This document shows, piece after piece, positions 22,176 through 34,915 of a DNA stretch of 64,000 nucleotides. A model generated the notes under the pieces. It had not been told where the DNA came from, made no database searches, and was given only the letters and a program-made list of their open reading frames with translations. Made by a program: the position numbers and the translations under genes. Numbering within the stretch: the stretch's first letter is position 1; every line of letters starts with the position of its first letter. Origin of the DNA: Brasenia schreberi (taxonomy: Eukaryota; Streptophyta; Magnoliopsida; Nymphaeales; Cabombaceae); NCBI GenBank assembly GCA_036023115.1, contig JAYKKT010000086.1, forward strand, positions 11,609,501 to 11,673,500, given 5' to 3'.

Positions 22176-24180
22176 GTGCATGCCTTCATTATTCGATGGA
22201 GGTCCCTTTTAGGGCAAGTGCGAGAGCCAAAATCCGAAGGATGCGCAGTCATGCTCATCCTGGATAATTTTAAAAATGGGCTAAAAACCCTTCTCTTGCT
22301 TCATGAGATCTAAACTTTCCATAAGTTGATCAAAAAAAAAATCCATTTTCGAAACCAATTTGAAGAAAGGGATATACGATCACTTATGGAAAGGAAGTGC
22401 CATTTCAAAAACTCACTTTGAGAAGCCCATCAACTATGGGCCCTCCACCGCGGACAAAGGGGCAAAGCCCCATAAAATTGCTAATGTCCGGGTGGATCCA
22501 AGCCCGGCGACAACTTCAAAAAAATTTGAAAAATTAGAAAACAAAAGGGAGAGAAACTTCCAAAAATCTGTTGGAAAACGGGAGTACACTCCGCTAGGGC
22601 AACTTGTGTCGGAGGTCCTAGACCTCCTACTTGCCCAGGGCATGATTGAACTCCCCGAAATCCCCGAGGGAGTCACTTCCAAAGGGGGATATTTAAACCG
22701 CTTTTGCAAGTATCATCGGCTCAAAGGCCATGATACAAAGCGTTGTTTCTCCCTTTTAAACAAAATCGAGAACTTGATAGTGGAGGGCCGGCTCCAGGTC
22801 ACTGCGGAACTTGAGCCAACTCAAGCTATCTTTAAAGAACCCTTTCCCAAGCACGCCAGTAGCAGTGGGAAAGGAAAGGAGGTATGTACCCTCACATTTT
22901 TAAAAGATTTAGCGCATTCATCTGAGTTTGGTTGATCCACTTGTGCATCTACCCTTGTACTTTACAAGAAGTCCGCCCAAGTGATCATCTTGGGACCACC
23001 AAGAGCTGAATCCCCGGCTAAACCAGTTTTAAGGATTCAAGGTGCTCCAAAACTCACGGTTAGAGCCATATTAGGTGCGAACCCTAGGTTGGTCGTGGGG
23101 GAAGTGACAAGATCCGGAAGCATCTATCAACCCCACACCTACAAAGTGCTAAAAAGGTGGTCAGTGTGCCTGGCCCCTCAAAAGCATGTATTCCTAGAGT
23201 TCTGCCGAAAGCAGACAACGGAAAAATCATTTTAAACCCTTATGATTTTGAAAACCATCTTTCAAAGATTCCTATCCACATGTCCATCCTAGAGCTAATG
23301 CAAACTTCGCCTAGGCATAGACTCGTGCTAGAGAAAATTCTAGAAAGAGCCAAGGTTAGTTCGAACATAACACTAGAATCCCTGTCTGACCAAGTGGCGT
23401 CAATAGGAGCAAAATCGCCCGTCACTTTCTCGGAAGATGATGTAGATAGACCCTACGAGTCCCATAACTAGGCCCTGTATATTGAGGTGGTTCTGCATAA
23501 CCACTCTCTGGACAGGTGCCTTGTCGATGGGGGAGGAGGGCTCAACATCCTTCCACTTCATGTGGCGTATCAAATCGAGTCACCTTGACTTCTGTGAACC
23601 CAAGTCCAATCGTTATCACTGGATACGATGGGAATGCGTCTAGACCCTTAGGATCGATCGAACTCCCTATGGAAACGGGAGGGATCAGACACACGGGGGT
23701 GTTCCATGTCTTGGACATCCACCCCCATTATAACTTGTTGTTGGGAAGGCCCTGGATACACAACTTGTACGCTGTGCCATCCACCTTCCACAGGTGTGTC
23801 AAGATAACTTTCAAGGACCAAGTCGTGGTGATCCTAGGTGAGAGTCACCCTCAGCTTCAGGGGATCATAAACTCCCCTTGTTTGTCGAGTTCCCAGGCCC
23901 ATGAGGCTAACCTGGGGCAGACCATGACCACGATTTATATTCGAACTTTTCAAAAAACAAAAAATCACGGAACATGCTGTTCAACATGGGCTATATGCCC
24001 AATAAAAGTCTAGGGGCACAAAACCAAGGTCTCCTAGAGCCAATCCTTCCTAGGGCCAACCCAAGCCGGTATGGGATCGGCTATACTCCCAAAACACTGC
24101 CAGAGCCACCCCCTGTGACCACCTGGGTCAAGGGTGCACTGGAGCCTACCCTAGAAGAGACCTACGATTTAGACCACTGA
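22176..24180 (+). pseudogene. Element A gag (second half) and protease (broken)
   Basis: Begins in the middle of the gag domain (HAFIIRWRSLLGQVREP, shared with element B). It continues through the zinc-knuckle-like CKYHRLKGHDTKRC (about 22700-22745), the linker, the pre-protease segment (ILNPYDFENHLSKIPIHMS) and the aspartic protease, whose VDGGGGLNI active-site bases lie near 23520-23555. Stops and shifts against the other copies include TAA near 22313 (TCA to TAA), TGA near 22933, TAG near 23470 (CAG to TAG), a one-base loss near 23578 and a deletion near 23925 that removes much of the C-terminal tail. It ends with TGA at 24178-24180, just before the usual gag-protease stop. Confidence 0.85.
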
Positions 24181-24217
24181 TTCCGAGTCTAACCCGTAGT
24201 GTTTTCCCTTTGTAGGT

Positions 24218-24479
24218 ATGATGGAAGATCCCTTTTACAAAAATCCAAAAACATTTGAAAAACTCAAAATAAAAAAAATGGAAAAATTGCAAAAACCAAA
24301 AACATTGGAAAATCAAAAACTCGAAAATAGAGTAGTTTGTATAGTTCCTAAAGTTCTTGTTTTGCCAAAACCCAAAAGAATCGAAAATCTACAAAATACC
24401 AAAAAGATTTTGTACATAGCTGCTCCTGGTAAGACTTTGTAAAAAGAAAAGGATTTCGAAAGGAACGTCGTCTGCATAG
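24218..24479 (+). pseudogene. Element A pol N-terminus, interrupted by solo LTR insertion
   Basis: The ATG at 24218 lies 2 nt after an acceptor-like TTTGTAG. It encodes the Lys-rich pol leader (repeats of EKLKIKKMEKLQKPK type) up to RNVVCI. A TAA occurs near 24438 because TGG has become TGT with a following TAA reading. The sequence is interrupted at CATAG (24475-24479), the TSD of the inserted LTR, and resumes at 31205. Confidence 0.82.
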
Positions 24480-27400
24480 TGTAAACACCCCGAAATCTCA
24501 TGAACTTCTCAAAACAACCTGGTTTTGTAAAAGCAGCCCTAAAGGGCTATTTTGAGTCTGGAAACCCAGGAGCCTTCCAGGCAACCCTGTACAGGTGTTT
24601 CAAACATTTATATGTTTTAAATATGTATAATATGTCTTAAAAACTGTTAAAATATGTTTTGAAACCCCACGAAGCGAATTGGTCTGATGAAAGCAGGACC
24701 AGAAGAGCTAAAGAGAGCCCGGAATCGGAGCACATGTCAAGCCCGGCACGACAACTCTCGTGCTGAATCCACCCCCAGGATCTCGAATGTCCAAGACCCT
24801 GTTATCAGTAAACATCACTTGAAATCATCTCCGGCAGGTGAAAACAGAAGCGGAAGACCATGTTGGCGAAGACCCAACACAGATGGAGTACTGATGCTGT
24901 CAGACCCCGCACAAACCATTCGTTTTGAACACAGCCAGAAGGAGTCAGAATTCAGTTTGGATTCGATCTGGACCATATATATCCAGATCCCAATCCAAAC
25001 TTATGTGTGGATTTGGATTTGGATTTGGATTTGGATCCAGAGATCCAATCCAATATCCACATCCATGGCCCACATCACCTAAATGGAGGTGGGGCCCACT
25101 TGAAATTCATGTGGGATTATGGGCATGAGAGAGAGTGGGGGAGTATAAGATTTGAGGGTTAATTGTAATTAAGCTTGACTTGTGTGTCAAGTTTGGGGTT
25201 AATCATGTGGGTTAGCCTAACTAGCATGGGTTTAAGCTTGTATTAGCCAAAACCTAACCTAGGGCTGCACCAACATGACACAATTAAGTCTATGGGTTGT
25301 GCAAAGGGAGCTCCCTAACCCAGTCCTAATAAAAAACCCCTAATCCTAGCCTTTTACCCTAAATTCGTCCTAAACCTAGCCTAATCACCTAACCCACTTC
25401 CCTAATCCCAGCCTAATCCTAGCCTAATCACCTAACCCATCTCCCTAATCCTTCCCTAAACCTAGCCTAATTCACTTAAACCTAACCTAATCCTAGCCTA
25501 ATCACCAAACCCACCTCACTAAACCTCACCCCAAAACTAACCCACCTAGCTAAGCCCTAAACCCCCCCACCTAAACCTAGCACACCATATACCTAAAACC
25601 CCTTAAAGTAAAATATCTGGCCCCTCCTCAAAACCAGCCCACCTTATCACCACACCACCACCCCCTAAACTACCTTACCACCCTCCAAATACCAGCCCCA
25701 ACCGCCATTTCAAAGTCTATATAACCCCCCCCCCTAAGGGGCGGGTTTTCCATGATCTTTTCCTCCCAGCCGACCTTGGCCAATCACATCCCAGCCCACC
25801 CTTGGGCCAGCCGAATCCTCTACCTTGCTTCACCTGAACCACTTCCATCTGACTAGCTCCACCTAGCACCACCACTGCCTCCCAGCCCGCTCCACTCCAT
25901 GTCGCCACTTCCATCCGGCCGAATTCCATCCATCCAAAGCACCCGGCTGCCCTTCTTCCTTGGACACCAACTCTTCACCACCCGGTTAGTACCTCAACCT
26001 AACTCTACCTCCTCTTCACTCCCCCTCCACTCTTAACCACCCATACCACCACTACATCACCACATCACAGCCACCCGTCATCCCTACCCATTCGGCCAGA
26101 CATAATCCTTTCAACACCCGGCTCTCTATCTTCTCCCCTAGTGATACCCGGCCACCTTCCACCTTGCTCCCTAGGACCTGCCCCTTTCAACTCTTAGTCA
26201 TCCACTAACCCCACCATCCACAGCACCCTAGCTAGCTCCCTTCCCATCCTTGACATCCCCACTACCCTAGCAGCCGGCCACCACAAAAATTCCCCTAGTC
26301 GGCCACCGCAGCCGACTGCACCAAACCCATTCGGCAGCCACCCCATATCCTTAGGCATTCCCTTTAGGCTCCCCTTAGCGCCACCTTCCCTAGCACCAAC
26401 CTATCCCTTTGTGACCCTCCCTAGTCACCTTAGCCCAAAACATCACGACAGCCCCCTCCTAGCAGCCGGCAAGCACCAAGGCGCCTCACCCATGCTCTCT
26501 TGTCACCCGGCTACACAACCTTGCCGTTCCACTCCGAGGAGCTCCCTCTTGTAGCCCAAGGCGAAGCCAAGCCCACGCCCAAGCAAATCACCTTCGGACC
26601 AGGTATAAGTAAGTGCCTAACTCGGTCCTTAGATGTAGACTTGCTTAAATTAAATTAAATTGGATACGGGGTTGTAATAACGGAGCATTGTCTCCCTCCG
26701 CTTGTAATAACGTGGCTTGGCACACCCACACACACGTGCACTTGAGCCTACCTCACTCTTAGTTGTGCACGATTTTGAACACACACGGGCCTAATCAGCC
26801 CCTAAGATATAAATTTATTTATATAGTTTATGTTGCGTAGGGTTTTTGCTTGAGTTGTGTGTGTGGTCTTTCAATTCTCGCACTCACACACACAGAGCCT
26901 TCGCTCTTATTTGCAAGACCCAAGTAAGGGCCGTGTTATACTATCCTTGGGTTTAATTTCATGTTGTGTGTGTAGTACTTCAATTCAGGCACTCACACAC
27001 ATTGAGCTTTCGCTCTTACTCCCAAGACCTTAGTTAAGGTCATATTGCAATTTATATTTGGGTTTAATTTCATGTTGTGTGTGTAGTACTTCAATTCAAG
27101 CACTCACACACATTGAGCTTTCGCTCTTACTCCCAAGACCTTAGTTAAGGCCATATTGCAATTTATATTTGGGTTTCATTTTATGTCGTGTGTGTAGTAC
27201 TTCAATTCTTGCACGCACCCACATTGAGCCTTCGCTCTTATTTGCAAGACCCAAGTAAGGGCCCATATATACATTATATACGTATTTCCCTTCGATAATT
27301 TCCCTTCGGCAATTTCCATTACAAGTCATTTCCCTTCGGCAATTTCCCTTTGGCATTGTCTTTTAAATTCGGGTTTTCCCTTTGGAGTTGCGTGAGTTTG

Positions 27401-27630
27401 CATTGCATATACGCCATACCACGAGTTAGGATGCATATTGCATCAAAGCAAACCCCATATTCCACTCAAACTCGCCACATCTTAGTGGAGTGTTCATAAC
27501 ACACACCTAGGTTGCCCCAAAAAAGGGATAAAAAAGAAAGACTTAGGCACGTGCAAATCCATGTGAATTAAATCTGAAAGTCATACCAAAAGACCTGAAT
27601 TAAACACCTCAAACCGCTTTCGTAGGTTCT
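24480..27630 (+). repeat. First copy of the CATAG solo LTR, 3'-truncated by a tandem duplication
   Basis: Begins TGTAAACACC after CATAG and follows the second copy (27699-31204) closely for about 3.15 kb, but stops at GTAGGTTCT (27630) without the last roughly 245 bp of the LTR. It is followed directly by a repeat of the pol flank. TATATAA is at 25718-25724. The tandem array (about 26855-27265) has one 111-bp unit fewer than the second copy. Confidence 0.9.
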
Positions 27631-27698
27631 GTTCATATCTGCTCCTGGTAAGACTTTGGAAAAAGAAAAGGATTTCGAAAGGAACGTCGTCTGCATAG
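27631..27698 (+). repeat. Duplicated 68-bp pol flank between the two LTR copies
   Basis: Matches 24412-24479, including GCTCCTGGTAAGACTTTG and the ending CTGCATAG. The offset between copies is 3219 bp. The TTTGGAAAAAG form here agrees with the other elements, whereas copy 1 has TTTGTAAAAAG, so the difference arose in copy 1 after duplication. Confidence 0.9.
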
Positions 27699-30600
27699 TG
27701 TAAACACCCCGAAATCCCACAAACTTCTCAAAACGACCTGGTTTTGTAAAAGCAGCCCCAAAGGGCTATTTTGAGTCTGGAAACCCAGGAGCCTTCCAGG
27801 CAACCCTGTACAGGTGTTTTAAACTTTTATATATTTTAAATATGTATAATATGTCTTAAAAACTGTTAAAATATGTTTTGAAACCCCACGAAGCGGCTTG
27901 GTCTGATGAAAGCAGGACCAGAAGAGCTAAAGAGAGCCCGGAATCGGAGCACATGTCAAGCCCGGCACAGCAACTCTCGTGTTGAATCCACCCCCAGGAT
28001 CTCGAACGTCCAAGACCCTGTTATCAGTAAACATCACTTGAAATCATCTACGGAAGGTGAAAACAGAAGCGGACGACCATGTTGGCGAAGACCCAACACA
28101 GACGGTGTACTGATGCTGTCAGACCCCGCACAAACCGTTCGTTTCGAACACAGCCTGAAGGAGTCAGAATTCAGTTTGGATTGGATCTGGACCATATATA
28201 TCCAGATCCCAATCCAAACCTATGTGTGGATTTGGATGTGGATGTGGATCCAGAGATCCAATCCAATATCCACATCCATGGCCCACATCACCTAAATGGA
28301 GGTGGGGCCCACTTGAAATTCACGTGGGATTATCGGCATGAGAGAGAGTGGGAGAGTATAAGATTTGAGGGTAAATTGTAATTAAGCTTGACTTGTGTGT
28401 CAAGTTTGGGGTTAATCATGTGGGTTAGCCTAATTAGCATGGGTTTAAGTTTGTATTAGCCAAAACCTAACCTAGGGCTGCACCAACATGATACAATTGA
28501 GTCTATGGGTTGTGCAAAGGGAGCTCCCTAACCCAGTCCTAATAAAAAACCCCTAATGCTAGCCTTTTACCCTAATCCCGTCCTAAACCTAGCCTAATCA
28601 CCTAACCCACTTCCCTAATCCCAGCCTAATCATAGCCTAATCACCCAACCCACCTCCCTAATCCTTCTCTAAACCTAGCCTAATTCCCTTAAACCTAACC
28701 TAATCCTAGCCGAATCACCTAACCCACCTCACTAAACCTCACCCCAAAACTAACCCACCTAGCTAAGCCCTAAACCCCCCCACCTAAACCTAGCACACCA
28801 TATACCTAAAACCCCTTAAAGTAAAATATCTGGCCCCTCCTCAAAACCAGCCCACCTTATCACCACACCACCACCCCCTAAACTACCTTACCACCCTCCA
28901 AATACCAGCCCCAACCGCCATTTCAAAGTCTATATAAACCCCCCCCTAAGGGGCGGGTTTTCCATGATCTTTTCCTCCCAGCCGACCTTGGCCAATCACA
29001 TCCCAGCCCACCCTTGGGCCAGCCGAATCCTCTACCTTGCTTCACCTGCACCACTTCCATCCGACTAGCTCCACCTAGCGCCACCACTGCCTCCCAGCCC
29101 GCTCCACTCCATGTCGCCACTTCCATCCGGCCGAATTCCATCCATCCAAAGCACCCGGTTGCCCTTCTTCCTTGGACACCAACTCTTCACCACCCGGTTA
29201 GTACCTCAACCTAACTCTACCTCCTCTTCACTCCCCCTCCACTCTTAACCACCCATACCACCACTACATCACCCCATCACAGCCACCCGTCATCCCTACC
29301 CATTCGGCCAGACATAACCCTTTCAACACCCGACTCTCTATCTTCTCCCCTAGTGATACCCGGCCACCTTCCACCTTGCTCCCTAGGACCTGCCCCTTTC
29401 AACTCTTAGTCATCCACTAACCCCACCTTCCACAGCACCCTAGCTAGCTCCCTTCCCATCCTTGACATCCCCACTACCCTAGCAGCTGGCCACCACAAAA
29501 ATTCCCCTAGTTGGCCACCCCAGCCGACTGCACCAAACCCATTCGGCAGCCACCCCATATCCTTAGGCATTACCTTTAGGCTCCCCTTAGCGCCACCTTC
29601 CCTAGCACCAACCTATTCCTTTGTGACCCTCCCTAGTCACCTTAGCCCAAAACATCACGACAGCCCCCTCCTAGCAGCCAGCAAGCACCAAGGCGCCTCA
29701 CCCATGCTCTCTTGTCACCCAACTACACAACCTTGCCGTTCCACTCCGAGGAGCTCCCTCTTGCAGCCCAAGGCGAAGCCAAGCCCACGCTCAAGCAAAT
29801 CACCTTCGGACCAGGTATAAGTAAGTGCCTAACTCGGTCCTTAGTTGTAGACTTGCTTAAATTAAATTAAATTTGATACGGGGTTGTAATAACGGAGCAT
29901 TGTCTCCCCCCGCTTGTAATAACGTGGCTTGGCACACCCACACGCACGTGCACATGAGCCTACCTCGCTCTTCGTTGTGCACGATTTTGAACACACACGG
30001 GCCTAATCAGCCCCTAAGATATAAATTTATTTATATAGTTTATGTTGCGTAGGGTTTTTGCTTGAGTTGTGTGTGTTGTCTTTCAATTCTCGCACTCACA
30101 CACATTTAGCCTTCGCTCTTATTTGCAAGACCCAAGTAAGGGCCGTGTTATACTATCCTTGGGTTTAATTTCATGTTGTGTGCGTAGTACTTCAATTCAG
30201 GCACTCACACACATTGAGCTTTCGCTCTTACTCCCAAGACCTTAGTTAAGGCCATATTGCAATTTATATTTGGGTTTAATTTCATGTTGTGTGTGTAGTA
30301 CTTCAATTCAAGCACTCACACACATTGAGCTTTCGCTCTTACTCCCAAGACCTTAGTTAAGGCCATATTGCAATTTATATTTGAGTTTAATTTCATGTTG
30401 TGTGTGTAGTACTTCAATTAAAGCACTCACACACATTGAGCTTTCGCTCTTACTCCCAAGACCTTAGTTAAGGCCATATTGCAATTTATATTTGGGTTTC
30501 ATTTCATGTCGTGTGTGTAGTACTTCAATTCTCGCACGCACCCACATTGAGCCTTCGCTCTTATTTGCAAGACCCAAGTAAGGGCCCATATATACATTAT

Positions 30601-31204
30601 ATACGTATTTCCCTTCAGTAATTTCCCTTCGGCAATTTCCATTACAAGTCATTTCCCTCCTTCGGCAATTTCCCTTCGGCATTGTCTTTTAAATTCGGGT
30701 TTTCCCTTTGGAGTTGCGTGAGTTTGCATTGCATATACGCCATACCACGAGTTAGGACGCATATTGCATCAAAGCAAACCCCATACTCCCACTCAAACTC
30801 GCCACATCTTAGTGGAGTGTTCATAACACACACCTAGGTGGCCCCAAAAAAGGGATAAAAAAGAAAGACTTAGGCACGTGCAAATCCACGTGAATTAAAT
30901 CTGAAAGTCATACCAAAAGACCCGAATTAAACACCTCAAACTGCTTTCGTAGGTTCTTACACTAAAAAAAAAACTCGATTTTTAAAAGCGTACAGACTGA
31001 CCCTTGCGCATCAGTGCAAGAAGGTCTGCGACGACAAGAGCTTGTTTGCTCACAGTCGCCATGTTAGAAGTTAGGTTTAAAATATATCTTCGCTAGCTTA
31101 AGTAAGCTAGCTGGCACGCCCTGTTTGTTTAAATAGGACTTAGACACATGAAAAGGTTCGCTTCAGGCCTAAAAACCAGGAAGCGGAAATTTTCTACGTC
31201 TACA
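27699..31204 (+). mobile_element. Complete solo LTR (3506 bp) in element A pol, TSD CATAG
   Basis: From TGTAAACACC to CGTCTACA, with CATAG before (27694-27698) and after (31205-31209), where pol resumes with the codons for ARPK. No internal region is present, so this is a solo LTR. It is the longest LTR in the window because its tandem array (about 30060-30595) has an additional unit. TATATAAA is at 28931-28938 with CCCCCCTAAGGGGCGGG after it. The CCTAA tract is at about 28530-28920. Confidence 0.9.
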
Positions 31205-32951
31205 CATAGCCAGACCAAAAATTGCGAAATCAATTGAAATTCTAAGTATAAAACCAGGTCTTTTGAAAACTCATGCATCAAATTCCCTCGGGTCTATACT
31301 CTACGAGAATGATCAAAACCCAGAAGTGGATCCCCTTGAGGAAGATCCCACTTCTGAGCTCCCAGAATTTCATAAAATTCTTGATTTTGAAAGACCTTCC
31401 AATTCAGTAGGAGGAGAGGTAAACCTAGGGAGTGATTCCAATCCCAAACCCATTAAGGTAGGCCCATGTTTGCATGAACATGAAAGATCAGCATTCATTG
31501 CATTTCAACGAACCTACTTAGATGTGTTTGCATGGACGTATGAAGACATGCCGGGCATAGACCCCAGTATTGTTGAACATCGTCTTCCCCTAGATGCGGA
31601 TGTGAAACCCATAAAGAAAAAGCTTAGGAAAATACATCCGAATGTACACGCACAAGTCAAAGAGGGTTTAGAAGATCTGCTAAAAGCCGGATTTATAAAA
31701 CCCATTGCATATTTTGATTGGTTTTCCAATATCGTTGTTGTTCAAAAAACCAACGGGAAGATTTGAATATGCATCGATTTCAGAAACCTGAATAAAGCCA
31801 CTCCAAAGGATAATTATCCTTTACCAAACATAGATTTGATAGTTGATAGTACTGCAAATCACGAAATGTTTTCATTTATGGATGGCTATTCAGGGTATAA
31901 TCAAATCAAATTAAGTCCACCAGATCAGGGTAAGACCGCATTCATAACCACGTGGGGCACGTACTGCTATACAGTCATGCCCTTCGGTTTGAAAAATGCT
32001 GGCGCAACATACCAGAGAGCCATGACCACAATCTTCCATGATCAGATTCATGAGCTCGTGGAAGTGTATGTAGATGATCTCTTGGCAAAATCCAAAACCC
32101 GATGCACTCATATCGAATGTTTGCAAAAGATTTTCGAAAAGCTTAGGCTTTACAAAGTTAAGCTAAACCCTCAAAAATGTGTATTCGAGGTAGAGTCTGG
32201 GAAGCTTCTAGGCTTTATGGTGAGCCAAAGTGGTATAGAAGTCGACCCCTCTAAGTGTCGAGCCATCATAGACATGGCTCCACCCTATAATTTTACACAA
32301 ATTCGTAGCCTCCAAGGTCGATTACAGTCCATTCGCCGATTTATATCAAATCTGGCGACTAGATGCGAACCCTTCAACAAATTGTTGAGGAAGGGCACGA
32401 AATTTTCATGGGATGACGACTGCCAGAAGTCCTTCGAGAGACTAAAGGCATACCTGGTTAATCCCCCTATTTTGAATCCTCCAAAGCAAGGAAAACCTCT
32501 TTGGCTTTACATTTCCGTGCATGCGAAGCTTTGGGGGCTCTATTAGCTCAATACAAGGATGATACCCATAAGGAGTATGCCATCTACTATATTTCGAAAA
32601 CTCTCTTGTCTTACGAAAGGAATTATCAAGCCATGGAGAAGACGTGCTTGGCCCTAGTCTGGGCCTACCAAAAATTTTGACACTATTTCCTAGATCGTGA
32701 GATCTGGATAGTGTCTAAGCTTGATCCAATCAAGCACTTGTTCGAAAAACCCATTCTCACTGGTAGATTGGGCAAATGGCAACTCCTTCTAATGGAGTAT
32801 GACCTGAAATACCATCACCAGATCTCCATTAAGGGGCAAGCCCTAGCTGACTACGTGGCTGAGTTCCCCCTAGAGGACGCATATCCCACATTTGATGAAA
32901 TGACTGACGAAGGCATATTGCAAAACCATTTCCAAAACCACATTTTGGCAA
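31205..32951 (+). pseudogene. Element A pol, middle part: RT and RNase H (broken)
   Basis: Continues the pol leader from 24479. It shows the RT lead-in (HPNVHAQVKEGLEDLLKAGFI), then TGA at 31764-31766 where the other copies have CGA, then the RT core with SFMDGYSGYNQIKL, MPFGLKNAGATYQRAM and the catalytic YVDD at 32067-32078. RNase H follows with a frameshift near 32522 and TGA at 32678-32680 (AGA in the other copies). It is interrupted at GGCAA (32947-32951), the TSD of element B. Confidence 0.9.
32947..32951. repeat. Left target-site duplication (GGCAA) of element B
   Basis: GGCAA directly before the 5' LTR is repeated exactly at 47601-47605 after the 3' LTR, and the coding sequence of element A continues across the pair. 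Confidence 0.95.
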
Positions 32952-33437
32952 TGTAAACACCCCGAAATCCCACGAATTTCTCAAATTCATCTGGTTTTGT
33001 ACAAGCAGCCCCAAAGGGCCATTTTTGAGTCTGGAAACCCAGGAGCCATCCAGACAACCCTGTGTATATGTTTTAAACTCCGTATTTCAAAAATATATAA
33101 TATAGCTTTTGAAAACCTGTTAAAACACGTTTTTGAAACCCCGAAGCGGCTTGGCCCGATCAAGACAGGACCAGGAGAGCTAAGAAGAGCCCAGAACCGG
33201 AGCACATGTCGAGCCCGGCGCAGTAACTCTTGTATCTGATTCATACCCCCAGGATCTCGAACGTCCAAGACCCTGTTCTTATCAAAATATCCTTTGAAGT
33301 CATCTCCGAAAAGCAGAAACGGAGGCGGACAACCATGTTGGCGAAGACCCAACGCAGACGGAGTACTGATGCTGTCAGGCGCCACACAAATCGTCCGTTT
33401 CGAACCCAGCTCGAGGAGTCCGAGTTCAGTTTGGATT

Positions 33438-33464
33438 GGATCTGGACCATATATATCCAGATCC
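33438..33464 (+). promoter_or_regulatory. U3 palindrome GGATCTGGA...TCCAGATCC
   Basis: Perfect 9-bp arms around a CCATATATA centre, followed by further ATCCAATCC / GGATTTGGAT words that can also pair. It is present in all LTRs here (2205-2231 in G) and in the diverged fragment near 61960, so it is under constraint or a shared ancestral feature. A protein-binding or hairpin role is inference. Confidence 0.55.
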
Positions 33465-34185
33465 CAATCCAAACCCATATGTGAACTTGGATTTGGATTT
33501 GGATCTAGAGATCCAATCCAATATCCATATCCATGGCCCACATCACCTTCTCATAAATGGAGGTGGGGCCCACTTGAAATTCACGTTGGATTATGGGCAT
33601 GAGAGAGAGTGGGGATGGAAAATATCAAGAGTGTTGTAATTAAGCTTGACTTGTGTGTCAAGTTTGGGTTTAATCATGTGGGTTAGCCTAATTGAGTGGG
33701 TTTAAGCTTGTAATTAGCCAAAACCTAACCTAGGGCTGCACCAACATGAGGTGGTTAAGGTCTATGGGCCATGCTAAGGGAGCTCCTTCACCTAAACCTA
33801 ACCGAAAACACCTAATCCTAGCCTACCACCCTAATCCACCCCTAATTTGAGCCTAATCACCTAACCCACCTGCCTAATCCCAGCCTAATCCCAACCTAAT
33901 CACCTAACCCACTTCCCTAATCCTTCCCTAAACCTAGGTTAATTTCCCTAAACCTAGCCTAAACCTAGCCTAATCACCTAACCTAGCTCACTAAACCTCA
34001 CCCTAAAACCCAACCACCTAACCTAGCCCTAAACCCCTAAACCACCCCTAGCCCACAATCTACCCAAACCACTAGTTTTCAAAATATCCGGCCCAACCCT
34101 TTCCAGCCCACCTTATCTACATACCACCCTACCTAAACCACCTAACCACTACCCCAAACCCAGCCCTAACCGACCTACCCATCCC

Positions 34186-34218
34186 TATTTAAACCCCCCC
34201 CTTGGGGGCGGGTTTTCC
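34186..34218 (+). promoter_or_regulatory. TATA-like box and C-run/G-run inverted repeat, B 5' LTR
   Basis: TATTTAAA at 34186-34193, then a run of seven or more C, CTTG and GGGGGCGGGTTTT. The arms can form a strong stem at the predicted start of the transcript. Confidence 0.5.
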
Positions 34219-34909
34219 TAGCTAGTGGCTTCACCCATCCCAGACGGGTCCCCTCCTTCCCCAAGTCCAGCCGAGTCCCATCATCTCCCACCTGCTCCAC
34301 CTACTCCACCTGCACCGCCACCTTCTCTCTTCAATCCACCACCATCTCCCAGCCGGACACCACCACCCTCTCCCAACCGGACGCCACCACTTGCTCTCCA
34401 TCCCAACCACCCGGCTTCTCTCTTCCACCCACCGCCTCTCCCCATTCGGTAAGTACCCCCCACTCTACCTAGCTCCTTCTCTACTCCCTCTCCACTCCTA
34501 GCCACCCACCATATCATCATCTCACCTACACATCAGCCCTTTGCTGCCACCATTCTCCCTTAGCCGAACCTAGCACAACCTAAACTACCGGCCACTACCT
34601 AACCATCCCATCTACATCCGGCTACCCTATAAGACTCCCATTCGGCCTTCCCTTAAACCCCCTTTAGGTCCATACTCCCCAATACTCTAGACTCTCCTAG
34701 TGACCCTACACACTTACTTGGCCCAGCCCTTTAATCACCCACATCAAGGCGACACACATTTGCAGCCGGCCACCTTCGAGGCGCCTATCCCGTGCCCCAC
34801 TTGCAGCCGGCCAACACCCTTTGTCATCCATCCTCACGGAGCTCCCGTTTGCAGCCCAAGGCGAAGGCCAAGCCCATGCTCAAGCAAGGCCTCTACGGAC
34901 CAGCTACTC

Positions 34910-34915
34910 GTAAGT
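34910..34915 (+). promoter_or_regulatory. Donor-like GTAAGT in the LTR leader of B
   Basis: GTAAGT follows GGACCAGCTAC... about 700 nt after the TATA-like box. The same hexamer at the same place is found at 3650 (G), 17401 (D), 51477 (C) and 63054 (J). It matches the plant 5' splice-site consensus. Use in splicing is inferred. Confidence 0.4.
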
